A stretch of DNA of 64,000 bases, from contig JAMXBB010000002.1 in assembly GCA_024138015.1 (NCBI GenBank), positions 52,442,193 through 52,506,192 of the forward strand. Direction: 5' to 3'. Position numbers and translations under genes: made by a program. The notes under the pieces were generated by a model. The model was not told the origin of the DNA and searched no databases. It worked only from the letters and a program-made list of their open reading frames with translations. This stretch comes from Lumnitzera littorea (lineage: Eukaryota > Streptophyta > Magnoliopsida > Myrtales > Combretaceae). The stretch's first letter is position 1; each line of letters starts with the position of its first letter. Shown piece by piece: positions 1 through 11,616 of this stretch.

Positions 1-960
1 ATTATATATTAGTTAACTTATATCTTTAGTTTATCAACTAAAAATCTCCAATATTACCCTAACTCAATTGTCTAGGTTCAACTCACACAAAAATACTTAA
101 GTGTAGTAACTTTTTATTCAAGTTTTGATTTAAATTCCAATTTATCGAGGACATCACATTTGCTTATAATACTCCCATTTTCCAAATGAACTAGACTAAA
201 ATCATGATAGGTTACTCAAATATTACGACAACCAAAACTCCTCTATGTTATATTGTCAATTATACTAATTTTACCCTTTGTTGACAGATTGTGTAAGATA
301 TGTATAATTAGTCAGAAATTATATAATAGTCACTATTTGTACTCCACAAAAGCCATGTAAAATACATTATACCTAGAAGATAATGGTGATTATATTTTGA
401 TCTTGAAAAACATTAGTATAAGGTATCATATAATGTACTTCTATAACACGTAGTTTGGCTCTATATTATCATCAAATAGCTAAAATGGGTTAATCATTGT
501 ACTTTTAGCCAAAATCACAGTGTAACATATATTTTGATGATACTAAACTCAAGAAATTAGATCAAGTTGGTTTTATATACAACTTATATTAAAATACATT
601 ATTTTAGCACAATTGATAAAACTGTTGATAAACACAAAATAATTCACAATAAATGGTAGATGTTATATTTTTTGAAAATTCTTGATATTGCAATTTAATA
701 CATAACATAAGTATGTTATACAAAGATTCTCAGGCTGAAACAATATTATTTAATATTTTCAAAAATTAATTCAAAATTCATCATAAGAGGCCCATTTCTT
801 AAGCAAGTGCCATAAATCATCCAAATTCCGAAAAAATAAAATTACTAAATTAAAGTACATGCAAAACAACTCTATGAAACAAAATTTCACAATTTTATGA
901 TGTGTTTTGCTATTTTTAGGAATTTTAAGAAGATTAGAAAGATTTGGCAAGCTCACTAGA
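1..960. other. AT-rich intergenic DNA, nothing recognised
   Basis: Very AT-rich sequence with stops in all frames. The only ORF of any size (771-956, minus) has a low-complexity composition and resembles no family I know. No repeat structure, RNA gene or promoter stands out. Confidence 0.6.
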
Positions 961-2860
961 AATCAGCCTTTCGGCCACTATTAGTGGACCCTCCCCCATC
1001 AGTAGGTCCAGACGAGGTGGCTATTATAGGGTGGTGGTGGCCATTTGCTCCTAGGTCTTGGTTTGGTGGTGGAACCTTGATTTTATCCTAAATTCACTAT
1101 ATTTTGCAAAATCCTTGAAGTTTCATGTGTAGGAAATGAAAATCTGATAAAGGAATTACTTCATGCAATAGTAAGAGATCAAAGAGTGGAGGAATTTAGT
1201 GAGTTCTACAATGAAGAATTGTGTCAAACAAAGATTTTTAATACTATAGAATATAAAACCAAGTCTAAAGGTTGGATTATTAAATGAATTTGCAAGAGAA
1301 GCAAAGGTTTCGAAAAGAATCAAACAAGAAGATTTAAACCAAGTAAGTAAGTATCAATACTATTTGGTTGGGTTCCAATTTCATATTAAAGTTGATGTAT
1401 TAAAGGATTAAAGGTTGGAAAATTTTCGTCTGGGAGATAATAAATGGTCTAAAGTTTGTAATGTATGAATTAATGGAGAAGATAGGGAAAGTTAAGAGTT
1501 TTATAAGTAGTTTTGAGGGAGGAATTCTACAATTCTGTAGAATTCAGAGCTACTAATCAATTGATAGCTAACTTGATCGATCGATCAGTAAGAGAAGTTG
1601 TACTACCGATCAATTGATAGTCCAGGCGATTGATCGATAAAGTGCTTCATAGGCACAAAACGTTTGAAACTCTCTCATCTTGTAACCTATTCCACTAGAA
1701 CTAATTTCTACTTAATTGTAACACTATCCTTAGTTGTACAACAAACCAAAAACATCTTATAGCAACTTTTAATCAATGAATCAAACTTATCATAAGAACT
1801 TGAATCTTGAAAAGGGTCAAAGGGATAGAGTTAGGATGACATTTAACATAAATGGACTCTAGTCTAAATATCATACTTTAATTATGTCAAGATTAAGAAG
1901 TGAAGCTAAAACAGATTCCATTGAGATACTCATCTTAGGTACAAGGTTATATGCTTGTTGAATGTGTTTGCTAGTTTAGTTATCAAATGAATTTAATTAT
2001 ATTCGGACTTAAATACTTAATGTGTTGAGTATATCTAGTTGGACCTAAGGTATTAGGAGTGCCAGTGATCTTAGGGTTGCACAAGAAGATTTGTAAGTGG
2101 TGTTATCCTAATTGGAGTTGCTTACTAAGTTGATCCAGTTAGATTCTAGACTATAAATGATTTTAGGATGTTGAGGAGTACTCAATACCAAATATGTATA
2201 ATGTAGATGATACTTATGTGGTTTAAAGTCATAAGTTAACCTAAGCTTTGGGATGTTAAAGTTGTGTTGTATGTTAGACTTTAATAAAGAAAATAATCAG
2301 TCGTTAAAAATACATTTTGCACCTATATGTGATATTGAATATGTTTGTTCATACATGTGTGATTGCATAACTTTTATACTAGACAATTTTGCTTACCCTT
2401 CAAGGACCTTGTTTTTAAATGTAGGCAATGTAGGAGATCAGGATAACTATGACGACCTAGGGTGTGACTTGGTGAACGATGTAGATGATGATGATTATAC
2501 CTACTATGAGGAGTAATAGGAGGGTTCGTTAGTTATGTATGTAATGTTATATTATGTCTATATTGTAGGTATGAAATCCTAATAGTATTATGATTAAGTT
2601 TCTATGGTATGCTGTAATTAATGTTTATTAAATAGATTGGATCATAGGAGCATGACAGACTCTATAGTTTATGGTGTGCTTGTTGATATTGTAAGGTGAG
2701 ACTTATAAAGCCACCTATGTTGTGACTTAGAGATTCCTTTATTATTAGTGTAGTTTGTGGTTTGTTTATTTAATTTACTTGTAGATGGTAGCAAGTTCTA
2801 AGCTTTTGCATGTTAATATCTTGGTATTGATATGTAGTGAGCTATAGCTACTAGGTTTCA
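961..2860. other. Probable decayed repeat DNA with GATCAATTGAT-type motifs
   Basis: Base composition rises at about 961-1,070 and falls again afterwards. Between 1,556 and 1,638 the motifs ATCAATTGATAG, GATCGATCGATC, GATCAATTGATAG and GATTGATCGAT follow each other. Such palindromic GATC/CAATTG strings occur in LTRs of some plant retrotransposons, but I see no LTR pair, polymerase or gag here. The acidic-tailed ORF at 2,253-2,516 (plus, 87 codons, ending in a run of D, Y and E) has no recognisable family and is probably fortuitous. Confidence 0.3.
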
Positions 2861-2864
2861 GAGC

Positions 2865-3010
2865 GTTATAATAATTATGAAAATTTTCGTTATAAGATGC
2901 TTTTGAGATAATTATTCAATATTTAAGAGAGGGAATTTTTACTTATTACAACTCTGATTGCACAATTTTTTTTTAATAAATAGACGTATGTACATAAAGT
3001 TTTCTTTATT
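2865..3010 (+). repeat. Direct repeat copy 1 (~145 bp, diverged)
   Basis: The stretch starting AATTATGAAAATTTTCGTTA aligns with 3,412-3,560 (AATTATAAAAGGTTTCGTTA). The match continues through the TAATTATTCAA block, the TTTAA-AGAGGG-TTTTTACTTAT block and an AAAGTTTTCTTT / AAATTTGTTTG block. The copies are separated by about 547 bp and show many substitutions and small gaps. It could be an old tandem duplication or two copies of one short mobile element. Confidence 0.55.
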
Positions 3011-3411
3011 TTCTTCACCGAGAAAAAATGTTTTTAAATTTTGTTCCTTTACAGGTAGTCGTAGTCCTATTTTATGGATACTAGAATATAATTATAACCA
3101 CCGGTGAGGCAGTAAGGACGGTCCTCCAATTTTAGGACTTTTACTTGATGTTTATGTTCCTTTTGTTTGGATTTGCCCATAACTTTGCTTTTGTACGAGA
3201 ACTCTGGTTATACTGTTGTTAGTCAACGTGTTGTTTCTTAAAAAAAAACAAAGAAAAGAAAAGAAAAGAAATAGAGATTGTATAATTATAAAGGGAAATG
3301 TTTGTTGTCACGAAAAACGAATGGCCGAAAATGATGCAAGTGGTGTGCTTCACGCGTTCTTCAATTGAAATCTCCATCTCATCCGGTGCTATTTTTCTGC
3401 TTGTATGTCAT

Positions 3412-3560
3412 AACTCAATTATAAAAGGTTTCGTTATGGGATGCTTATAAGGTAATTATTCAAGATTTAAAGTAGAGGGTTTTTACTTATGGATTATACA
3501 TCTTATAAAAATAAAAAATAAATGCATAAAAGTATGTAAAATTTGTTTGTTTTATCTCTT
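3412..3560 (+). repeat. Direct repeat copy 2 (~150 bp, diverged)
   Basis: Partner of the copy at 2,865-3,010, in the same orientation, with collinear blocks (CGTTATGGGATGCTTATAAG, GTAATTATTCAAGATTTAAA, TTTTTACTTATGGATTATAC). The DNA between the copies (3,011-3,411) has no recognised gene. No flanking duplication was found. Confidence 0.55.
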
Positions 3561-5137
3561 TAAAAGTAGTCGGTAAAACATTTACTAACATTTTCTAACT
3601 ATAAATTAGTCCCCAGGCACTTTCCTCAGACATGAGTTATGGCAAGAGCATAGTGGATCAGTCAACGATTTGTTTTAAACTAAGATGATAGTAATTAGTA
3701 AAAGTAAGATTACGAGCGTCGTGGAAGCAACGGATCATCATCATGTAATGATGTCTCTCTCTATTTTAACCTTAATAACGCTTCTTAAGATACCCTCTTT
3801 AATTCCGTTTTGCTTTGTAAAATTGTGAACATAGTCTTTAAAGTTGACTTCATTAGGTTTGTATTGAAACTGGAGAACTTTCACCATAGACCGCTCGGCA
3901 TTGATTTAACTCATGCGCTTTGTTGGGTAGCGGTGATACCCTTGGAGAACCCGCCCACATTATGCTCGCGCGCTCCATTTTGCAAAAAATGCGTAATTTC
4001 TGTCTTTCTTCACTTCAGCACTTTAAAAATTCAAATTTGATTTCAGTTGTACAATACAAGAATCCAGTGGTATCGAATTGCGGCCAAAGAGGGAAAAACT
4101 TGTCAATGAGGGATTGGAATTGCCATTTCTTTGCTAGGGAGATGGTTATCTGGTTGCGCGCATAGAAGTTATATTCTCTAGTTTTAAACAACATTATCAA
4201 TAAAAAGCAAATATACATGTATGATTCTTTATTTGTATATATTTTACAATAAAATTACATAAATAAATTAAAGTATGTCTGCAAAATAATAGTAAGATAT
4301 CTTATTAGTGAGGATTTTAAGACATCTTATTATCTAAAATTGCTCTTAATCAGATAAATAAACTAGAGGGAATATAGATCTTTAGATTAATATATTATAT
4401 GAGTAAGGTCATTCTCACTAGATTAAAAGAAAAAAAAAATCCAAGTTTCATTAGTGGATCCTCAAAGTTAAGTGTATACATTGCAATCGACCTGTCAATA
4501 TTGAATATCACATATTTAATGTTATTAGTTCATCCTTTATATAAATAAACATAAATAATCTTTGGTCTTAAGACCTTCATATATCCAATATATAGAATAT
4601 TGCACCTTGATGCCATCAAATGTGACCTTAATTTAGATTGTCAATAATATTGTTATTGGATATGATATGAAATATATAAATGATAATGATGAATCATAGA
4701 AGAATTCATCACTCTCTTGGACTAGATAAAAGATATCTAATGTTTGGTTGAGGAAAGAGTGACTTATAAGGCCATGGTCGAGGTAAGTTCTCTTGAGTCT
4801 AATTATCTTAAAAACTAGATAAATGATTAAATATTGATGATATAATATCTAATGATTTAAGTATAATATCAATTAATGAAGAGATTTAATTACGTAATAT
4901 TTAGTTTATAATGGTTTATGATTCAAAGTAACTATTACTAGATGGTTAATGGCTATCTTAGTTTATGTCTACTAGATATTATCTTTGTATACTGAAATCT
5001 AAGTTTCGCCAGCGACATTCAAATAAGATATGGTTAATGGTTTTGAAAATATGTGATTATTAAATCTTATCTTATTTTTATAAGAAAGATTTAATCTTAT
5101 AAGAGAAGCATTCTCCCCAATATGCATGTACATATAA

Positions 5138-5143
<6 letters not shown>
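3561..5143. other. Intergenic DNA with one less AT-rich island
   Basis: No gene is recognised. The interval 3,890-4,170 is clearly less AT-rich than its surroundings and has overlapping ORFs on both strands (3,810-4,040 plus, 3,920-4,165 plus, 4,015-4,218 minus). None gives a familiar protein. It may be a small fragment of former coding or foreign DNA. The remainder is AT-rich without visible structure. Confidence 0.35.

Positions 5144-5179
<36 letters not shown>
5144..5179. repeat. (GA)n microsatellite
   Basis: An uninterrupted run of GA dinucleotides, about 18 units, preceded by TATATATGA and followed by a short ATT run. Confidence 0.95.
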
Positions 5180-5183
<4 letters not shown>

Positions 5184-7383
5184 TATTATTCCATTCACTA
5201 ATAAAAGAAAAGGATTTCTTTAAAATTCGAATCCAAATTACTTAGTAGTATATAGATTATAATTAGCTCGTATTGTTGTATATATATATCTCTAAAGGGA
5301 CTATATTAAAGTCCTTGTGGTAGACATTGATCGATGAAAGCAAAGTGATCTTAGATTTCACTTGAACTCCATCTTTAGGAGGAGAAGACATTTCATTATA
5401 AGATAAGGTATAATCTAATAAATTTTTGTTGTTTATTTTATTTTACATGTTGTACAAGAATCGTTGGGAATAGATTTTGCAATTTTTTTCTGTGTTTTTC
5501 TTATTTACAAAACCTAATAGGAAGAATGATCTTCGAGAGAGATGTAGGAGGAGAAAGGGTCAAGCTTGATGCCTTGCATGCCTACATGCGATAGTAGATT
5601 GTTTTATGTATTTGTGAGTACTTTTAAATTGTTTCAATAAAGTATTTGATCTTTTTCAAAAAGAGCAATGACATTTTTATATAGCTTATCTATGCTTTGA
5701 ATGATTTGAATAAGGAGAAGAAGGCTTATTATATATATTAGCCCTTGATCTCAGTTATAGGAAGAAACTAAGATAAATGAACCAGATTAGTCATTGATGA
5801 TGACTGTTGGATTATTTATGATAATGGATGATTGAGATTGAATTCTCCTTTTCTTAATAAGATCATAAACTTTAGGCTTGGCCTTAAGCTAATGCTAAGT
5901 CTAGGCTCAAGTTTTCTTAAGTTTATAAAGGAAGAAGTCCATTTTGTCATAATTATAAGATTAAGGCTTATTGAAGGCATTCAAAGCTCCAATGGAAATA
6001 AGAGGACCTCTTTAGCGCCTAATTTTTTGTATGTGAGATAACAAAGCACGTAAAGAGTGGAAAGCTATTTTAGTAATACTTGTTTTGAGCCTATTAAGGT
6101 AGATTTCCCTAAAGCACCCTAATTGAGCCTAGTTTCTGAGACCTTGTAATCAATAGACGAAACTAGTCTATGGCATTAAATTGGACCAAAAGTCCTCAAG
6201 CAGTTCCACTTTCTCGGTTCGAGAAGTGCATTGTTGGAACTAGATTAGAATGCTAAGTAGCTCTAGATTTAGGGGTTACTACTATAGCTCAATACGAGGG
6301 AAAGATCATTTCTATTAATACTGACAAGATCATTTTTTCAAGCAATGGAAATACTCTAAGCATTCCATTAGTTATGTATCAATGTTCCAACAAAAATACT
6401 TGTAAGCATCAAAAACCTTAGGTTCGACAAGGTAAATCCATTAGAAAATTACAAAAATAGCCCTCTATATTTTACCCTGTAACTAAAAGCTTGTCTAGTG
6501 AATTTTAGGCAATTTCAAGCATTTTCTCGAGTCAATTTTCTTCGGTTGTCTTAAAGTATATATGAGATGTTGAGTCATCATGTTCATCATTTAATTTGTT
6601 TGTTTGTAGAATTGTTGCTTTCTACTTGTTGATGAGTTGAAATAGAGCAAATATGACATCTAGGTTGTTGATGCATTATTGGCCTCTTGATTTGTCATAT
6701 TTTTTTATCTTATGCTTGTTTTATTTCCTCCGGCATAGTAGCTGAACATCCATAGTGTGAAATTGATAGTCGGGACTTTTTCTTTTCAGAGTAATTTTCT
6801 CTATCCAAAGATCCTTGTAGGATGAGATAGAATTTTCTAATTTTACAAATATCCGAGGCTTCAAGTTCTCCTTAATAAATATAAAATAACGATCTTGTAG
6901 ATTTTTATTAACTTTGATTTGCCGAGACTGCGGTAAAGCTAGTTGGCCTCATAAATGATTTTGGATGTACTCGCATTGATGATTTGAAGATTCTTAAACT
7001 TGTGGACAGAAATATATATATATATATATATTCACGTATTTCTTGATGCTCTAGATTCCAAGAAAAGTTCGTTGATGAAAGTTATAAACTGAACTCCTTG
7101 GATTCAATTTTGTTCATGCTTAGACGGGCCTCAGTAAGATAATCTTAATCAACCACCTTTCAAGAGAATTACCACTAAGCAAGGAATTGATAATTTGGAG
7201 TCTTCAAAGAAATTCTTGATTCATGTTTTCATGAAGAAAAAGGTAAAAATTTCAAGCCCCATTTACTCCATGCAAAATTCTATAGTCCTCGTGGTCTAGC
7301 TCTCCTGATGGGACTTTGAGGTCAGAGTCCCGTTAGTTTAGACCTATTTATAAATGTGCACGGTTCTGGTGTAGCATTTAAAC
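5180..7383. other. AT-rich intergenic DNA; (TA)n at 7,012-7,031
   Basis: No gene, RNA or mobile-element structure recognised. The ORF at 5,832-6,041 (plus, 69 codons) has no family resemblance. A perfect (TA)10-type run lies at 7,012-7,031. Confidence 0.5.
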
Positions 7384-8019
7384 TAAGGGTGTTTGTTGTT
7401 TGATTTGGTTTAATTCAAGAGTCAAATCAAATTAGACTACATTTGAAATGGCTTGATTTAAACTCTCAATAAATCGAACTACTTTTAACTATTTAGGATT
7501 TTGAATTGAACTACTTTAATTGCAATTTGGTTAGATTCGAATCACTTTTTGAAAGTACCTTTTTCTTTTTAATAATAATATTAGTCATTGGTGTTTTTAA
7601 TTAACATTGATGTCTAAATTGAGGAATATTATATAAGAATTAAAATCATATAGCATTATATCACAACAATTATCTTATATGATAGTGAAAGTGCATAAGT
7701 TTGCTAGAGATGAGAAACAACTCTGAAGAAAAATAAATAGAATGTAGAGGTTTAGAGTAAAATAAGAAATGACAAAAGAAAAAAAAAAAAAGAAGGAGAA
7801 GAAAAGGTAAATTGAAATAAATAGGGTTAAACTAAAAAATATCACTTATTTTTATTTTCTAACAAGAAGCGGCTCAATTTAAATTTAAGTGATTCAATTC
7901 GGTTTAACCTCCCAAACTAAACCTTAAACCAATTAGACCATCTTCAAACTAAAACAAAATACAAAAGAACCATATATTACGGTTTAATGCAATTTGATTT
8001 AGCTCGATGAACAACCCTA
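7384..8019. mobile_element. hAT-like non-autonomous element (MITE), 636 bp
   Basis: The left end reads TAAGGGTGTTTGTTGTTTGA. The reverse complement of the right end reads TAGGGTTGTTCATCGAGCTA, followed on both sides by a (G/A)ATTTGGTTTAA-type block, so the ends form imperfect terminal inverted repeats of about 30 bp. The flanks are ATTTAAAC (7,376-7,383) and ACTTAAAC (8,020-8,027), an 8-bp target duplication with one transition. An 8-bp duplication and TAGGG-type ends are typical of hAT elements. The interior has no coding capacity and is rich in TTTGGTTTAA/TTAAACC motifs, so it would depend on a transposase encoded elsewhere. This part is established family knowledge; the element itself is read directly. 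Confidence 0.75.
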
Positions 8020-9606
8020 ACTTAAACCCATTACATACCCCTTCGATAAAATGAGTCCTCCAAACATATTTGGATCTCACATATAAACTCATTTGATATT
8101 AAGATTTCTATTATTCATAGTTTTATTTTATACATTATTCTCTACTTACTTTAACCTCTTCTTCAATGCCCACATCAATAGACCTCTCTCATTCTCTCCT
8201 GTCATCTATTGGTATTTTATCACCATCATTCACTTTAACTCTAGTTTTAGTATGAATGACATTCTTAACTTCCAATTTCAAGTTTGCTTTCATATACAAC
8301 TTTATATAAAAAGCATATACTATTTAATCCCTAATTTTATTAGCAAGATTGCTTAATAAAATTATATAAACTAAATTTGGTGTGAATAAATTTTTATTTA
8401 AGTAAGTCAATATTCAATGTGTTAAACAGATCATTATTATTTTTTTATTTAAATTATTCACATAGCACTCAACATTTGAATTAATGGTTAAATTATTTAG
8501 ATAATATGCTTTCATCAGACTTTTCTATACTTTTATCAATGAGATAGAAAAATGTCTTTACAAGGATCTTCATAATTTTTAATTTAGTTTCTCTTATAAA
8601 TTGCTTTTATATTAGGTAAGCTTTCTTTTGATAGGTTTTTACTTCTCACTTTTTTTATGGCCTAGAGATGAAATTTTTAATAATGATTATAGTCACTGAG
8701 TTCTATGGCAATAAATTGTAATCTAAAGAATAACAAGATGAAGAGGAACAATCACGTTCCAATCGTTCCTTCTTTTTTTTTTTTTCCTTTTTTTTTTTTC
8801 TTTTCTTTCCCCCTTAACTTGCTTTTCAGATGGAGCCTTGATAATTGTAACATATCTGTTTTATAACTTTTTTTTTTTTTTTTTTATCCAGGTTCGACCT
8901 AAACAGGAAACACACTTATAAACAAAACGAGTTACATGTTTATTTTTTTAAACATTACTACTAAATAGTTCATGCTAAAATGCATATTCATTTATATTTG
9001 AACATGAAGCCCGGCGTGTTAGCACAAATAGCTAACTCTCATATATCATTTTGTGTGTTGTGATATGTGGTTATGTTATAAAGCTGTTGTAAGTACATAA
9101 TGTGCTTTCTAGTATGAAATAGATAATAGAGAAAATTACATACTCTAGAGTGAATATTTTTATGGTAGAGTCGAAATAAAGGATAGAATTTATATTCGTT
9201 CAAGTAAAGGATGAAACATTTTCATAAGTCAAATAGTGAATATATAAAGTAGTGTAAACATGGGATGATATTAGGACTCTAGTATAACAACATCAAATCT
9301 AAACAATGTGGCATGTAGTAAACACAAAGCATTATTATCATCTCATGTGAAATTTCCGAAGTCTATTTAAACGTACTATCATCCCTTATTTGCACCATTT
9401 AGCTAATATTCACACAATTCTAATAACATCTATCAACGAAACCTAAATCATGATTTTTTGGTGTATATTTTCTTATAGATAATATGATATCTCTTACACT
9501 AGAAGTGGCTACGGATGCTTTTCAATATTTTATAGGTAGAAAATATGAGTTATATATGCCTTAGTTTGGAAACGTAGGCTTCTGTTCATATTCTTTTCAG
9601 TATAGT
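8020..9606. other. AT-rich intergenic DNA with poly-T tracts
   Basis: No gene recognised. Poly-T/pyrimidine tracts occupy 8,771-8,812 and 8,868-8,885. The ORF at 8,093-8,356 (plus, 87 codons) is hydrophobic because of its T-rich composition and has no recognisable domain; I regard it as non-coding. Confidence 0.5.
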
Positions 9607-10154
9607 TAGGGCTTCAAACGAGTCGAGTTTCTAAAGATTCATGCTTAACTCATTTAGAAATTATTGAGTCTAAGCTTAAGTTAAGTTTTTTATTAAGTCT
9701 ACAATTAAGACTCGAGTTCAACTCATTTAGATAAATGAACTTTATCTTAGGTTTAAATTCAGCTCGTTTATTAATCGAGCTCCAATCAAGTCCAGTCTAA
9801 GTACACAAAATGAAAAAAATATATAAATAAATAGATTAATGAATAATGAATAAAGATTAAATTCTATCATATATTATTCTATAACATATTATATATTTAT
9901 ATATATTAGATAGATATTAGCTTCGGGATTTTAATAATATATAGTATATAATATATAATATATATAAAACTCATAAACCCACTTACAAGCCTAAACAAAT
10001 TGGCTTGTGAGCCTAAATTAGAGTTTTAATTCAGCTCGTTTAAGTAAACCAGATTTATTTTTAGCTTGAACTTGACTCGTTTATTAATTGAGCTTAAACT
10101 CAAATAAAACGAGTTTAAATAATTTGCGAGTATCTTAACTTATTTATAACTCTA
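9607..10154. mobile_element. Possible second hAT-like miniature element, 548 bp
   Basis: The left end TAGGGCTTCAAACGAGTCGA and the reverse complement of the right end, TAGAGTTATAAATAAGTTAA, align weakly as inverted ends. The interior contains the CTCGTTTA/GAGTC/CTCGAG motif family on both strands (AGCTCGTTTATTAATCGAGC near 9,762; GACTCGTTTATTAATTGAGC near 10,074). That is characteristic of abundant plant hAT-type miniature elements. The 8-bp flanks (AGTATAGT / GATAGAAC) do not match, so the exact ends are uncertain. Confidence 0.45.
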
Positions 10155-10680
10155 GATAGAACTATATTAATATGTGTTTTCAGGGAAAAAATATAATGGC
10201 ATCTTAGAGAAGCGGAATTAATAAATTATTACTCCGGCCCCAACATTTCGCAATCAAAATGACACTTAAAACCAAAATACCCATTTCATAAAATCTCTTA
10301 TGTATAGGTGTGCAACTTCGAACGGCGATTCCGTTCACACATGTCAAGAATGTTGCCAACTTATTGAAGGTGAATCTCTCTCCAACATTGGCATGATCTT
10401 TTTTGGGGCATGAAACACCTAAGTATTTATTAGCTCATATGTTCAATTGCTTGGCATGAACTTCCTTGGGCATAGTACACCTAAGTAGTTAATTTCTTGT
10501 TATGCATACCGTAGATGTAGAAACTCTTAAACCTTTCGAAAGTCATAACAAATTATTTTCCGTAGATGTATCAATCCTTCAGTCAAGACCGTGTAATGGC
10601 ATGTCAAAGTTTGCCATCACATAATGCAATTCTTTATACAAAATCGTAGGTTCTGTGTGTTTTCCTTTTACATACCAGCT
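10155..10680. other. Upstream flank of the GST gene
   Basis: Intergenic sequence with no ORF of note. It is somewhat less AT-rich than the DNA further left. It probably includes the distal promoter of the gene starting at 10,885, but no specific element can be assigned. Confidence 0.4.
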
Positions 10681-10688
10681 GCTAAATG

Positions 10689-10806
10689 TTTGACCGACGA
10701 AAACGACAATTGTGGAAATAATCATGTTGCCCAGATGAAAATGAACCTAAAGTCAACGCAGTAGCTTTCTCACTAAGAAAACTCAGCACTGATCCCTCTA
10801 TAAAAG
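10689..10806 (+). promoter_or_regulatory. Core promoter of the tau GST gene: TATA box and two W-box cores
   Basis: A TATA box CTATAAAAG lies at 10,798-10,806, 78 bp upstream of the ATG, which would place transcription start near 10,830 and leave a short 5' leader. Two W-box cores (TTGAC[C/T], targets of WRKY factors) occur upstream: TTTGACC at 10,689-10,695 on the plus strand and GTTGACT on the minus strand at 10,751-10,757. Tau GST genes are commonly stress-induced, so the W boxes are plausible, but a core this short also occurs by chance. Confidence 0.6.
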
Positions 10807-10884
10807 TACCCATCATAGACTGGAAGGAAAATAACCCCAAACTTAACACAAACTACAAGTCCAAATACATAAAATTCGTTTAAT

Positions 10885-11616
10885 ATGGGTGACAAGGTGC
10901 AACTATTGGGAATTTGGGGAAGCCCATTTAGCAAAAGAGTAGAGATGGTGCTTAAACTCAAAGGCATTGAATATGAAATCATGGAAGAAGACATCATGAA
11001 TAAAAGCCCTTTACTTTTGAAATACAACCCCGTTCATAAGAAAGTTCCCGTCTTTGTTCACAATGGAGAGCCCATTGCAGAGTCTGTTGTTATTATGGAG
11101 TACATCGATGAGACTTGGAAAACTAATCCTATTATGCCTCAAGACCCTTATGACAGAGCATTGGCACGTTTCTGGGCTAAGTTCATCGATGAAAAGGTAA
11201 ATTACATGGTTTTTAGTTTTATTATAGATCTAATAGCTTTGATTTTCAAACGACTTTATTATTACTGAAACCGCTCTGCCTAATTTAGTGCATACCTACA
11301 ATTTGGAAAGCTTGCTGGAGCGTTGGGGAGGAGCGAGAAAAAGTAGCAGAAGAAGCACATCAGAACCTGAAAATTCTTGTTTGGAGGTGAGAATATCGGG
11401 CTTGTGGACATCGTGGCTAACTTCATTAGCTTTTGGGTTGGGGCCCTTGAAGAAGCTACAGGAACAGAGTTTGTCACAGCTCAGAGATTTCCTAGACTCT
11501 GTGAATGGATCCAAGACTTCCATAGCTGCTCTGCCATTAAAGAAAGCCTGCCTCCTAGAGACAACTTGCTTGACAACTTTAAAGCTCGCTTTGCTAGCTT
11601 TACTGCTCCCAAATAA
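10885..11616 (+). CDS. GSTU: Tau-class glutathione S-transferase, two exons; exon 2 frame-broken (possible pseudogene)
   Basis: Tau GSTs are cytosolic plant enzymes that conjugate glutathione to xenobiotics and lipid-derived electrophiles. Exon 1 (10,885-11,196) encodes 104 residues of the thioredoxin-like N-domain. It shows the SPFSKRV active-site motif with the catalytic Ser near residue 14, KKVPVFVHNG with the cis-Pro, and the ESVVIMEYIDE glutathione-binding loop, then ends ...KFIDEK. The intron is 11,197-11,288. Exon 2 starts CIPTIWKACW and reads through EEREKVAEEAHQNLKIL, then meets TGA at 11,388-11,390. The rest of the helical C-domain (FGGENIGLVDIVANFISFWV to ARFASFTAPK, stop at 11,614-11,616) is in the +1 frame from about 11,377. 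At the break about ten residues usual in the family are absent, so a small out-of-frame deletion is inferred. As it stands the gene makes only about 137 residues. A genuine pseudogene or a local assembly error both fit. Confidence 0.92.
11197..11288 (+). other. Intron of the tau GST gene (92 bp, phase 0)
   Basis: GTAAAT donor at 11,197 directly after the codons for DEK, a T-rich body, and AATTTAG acceptor ending at 11,288. The single phase-0 intron at this position is the standard gene structure of plant tau GSTs, which supports both exon assignments. Confidence 0.9.

Noticed and set aside
2253..2516. 87-codon ORF with acidic tail as a small gene
   Set aside because: No family resemblance, no promoter or intron signals, and AT-rich composition like its surroundings.
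8093..8356. Hydrophobic 87-codon ORF as a membrane protein
   Set aside because: Its hydrophobicity follows from T-rich DNA; no domain or conserved motif is seen.
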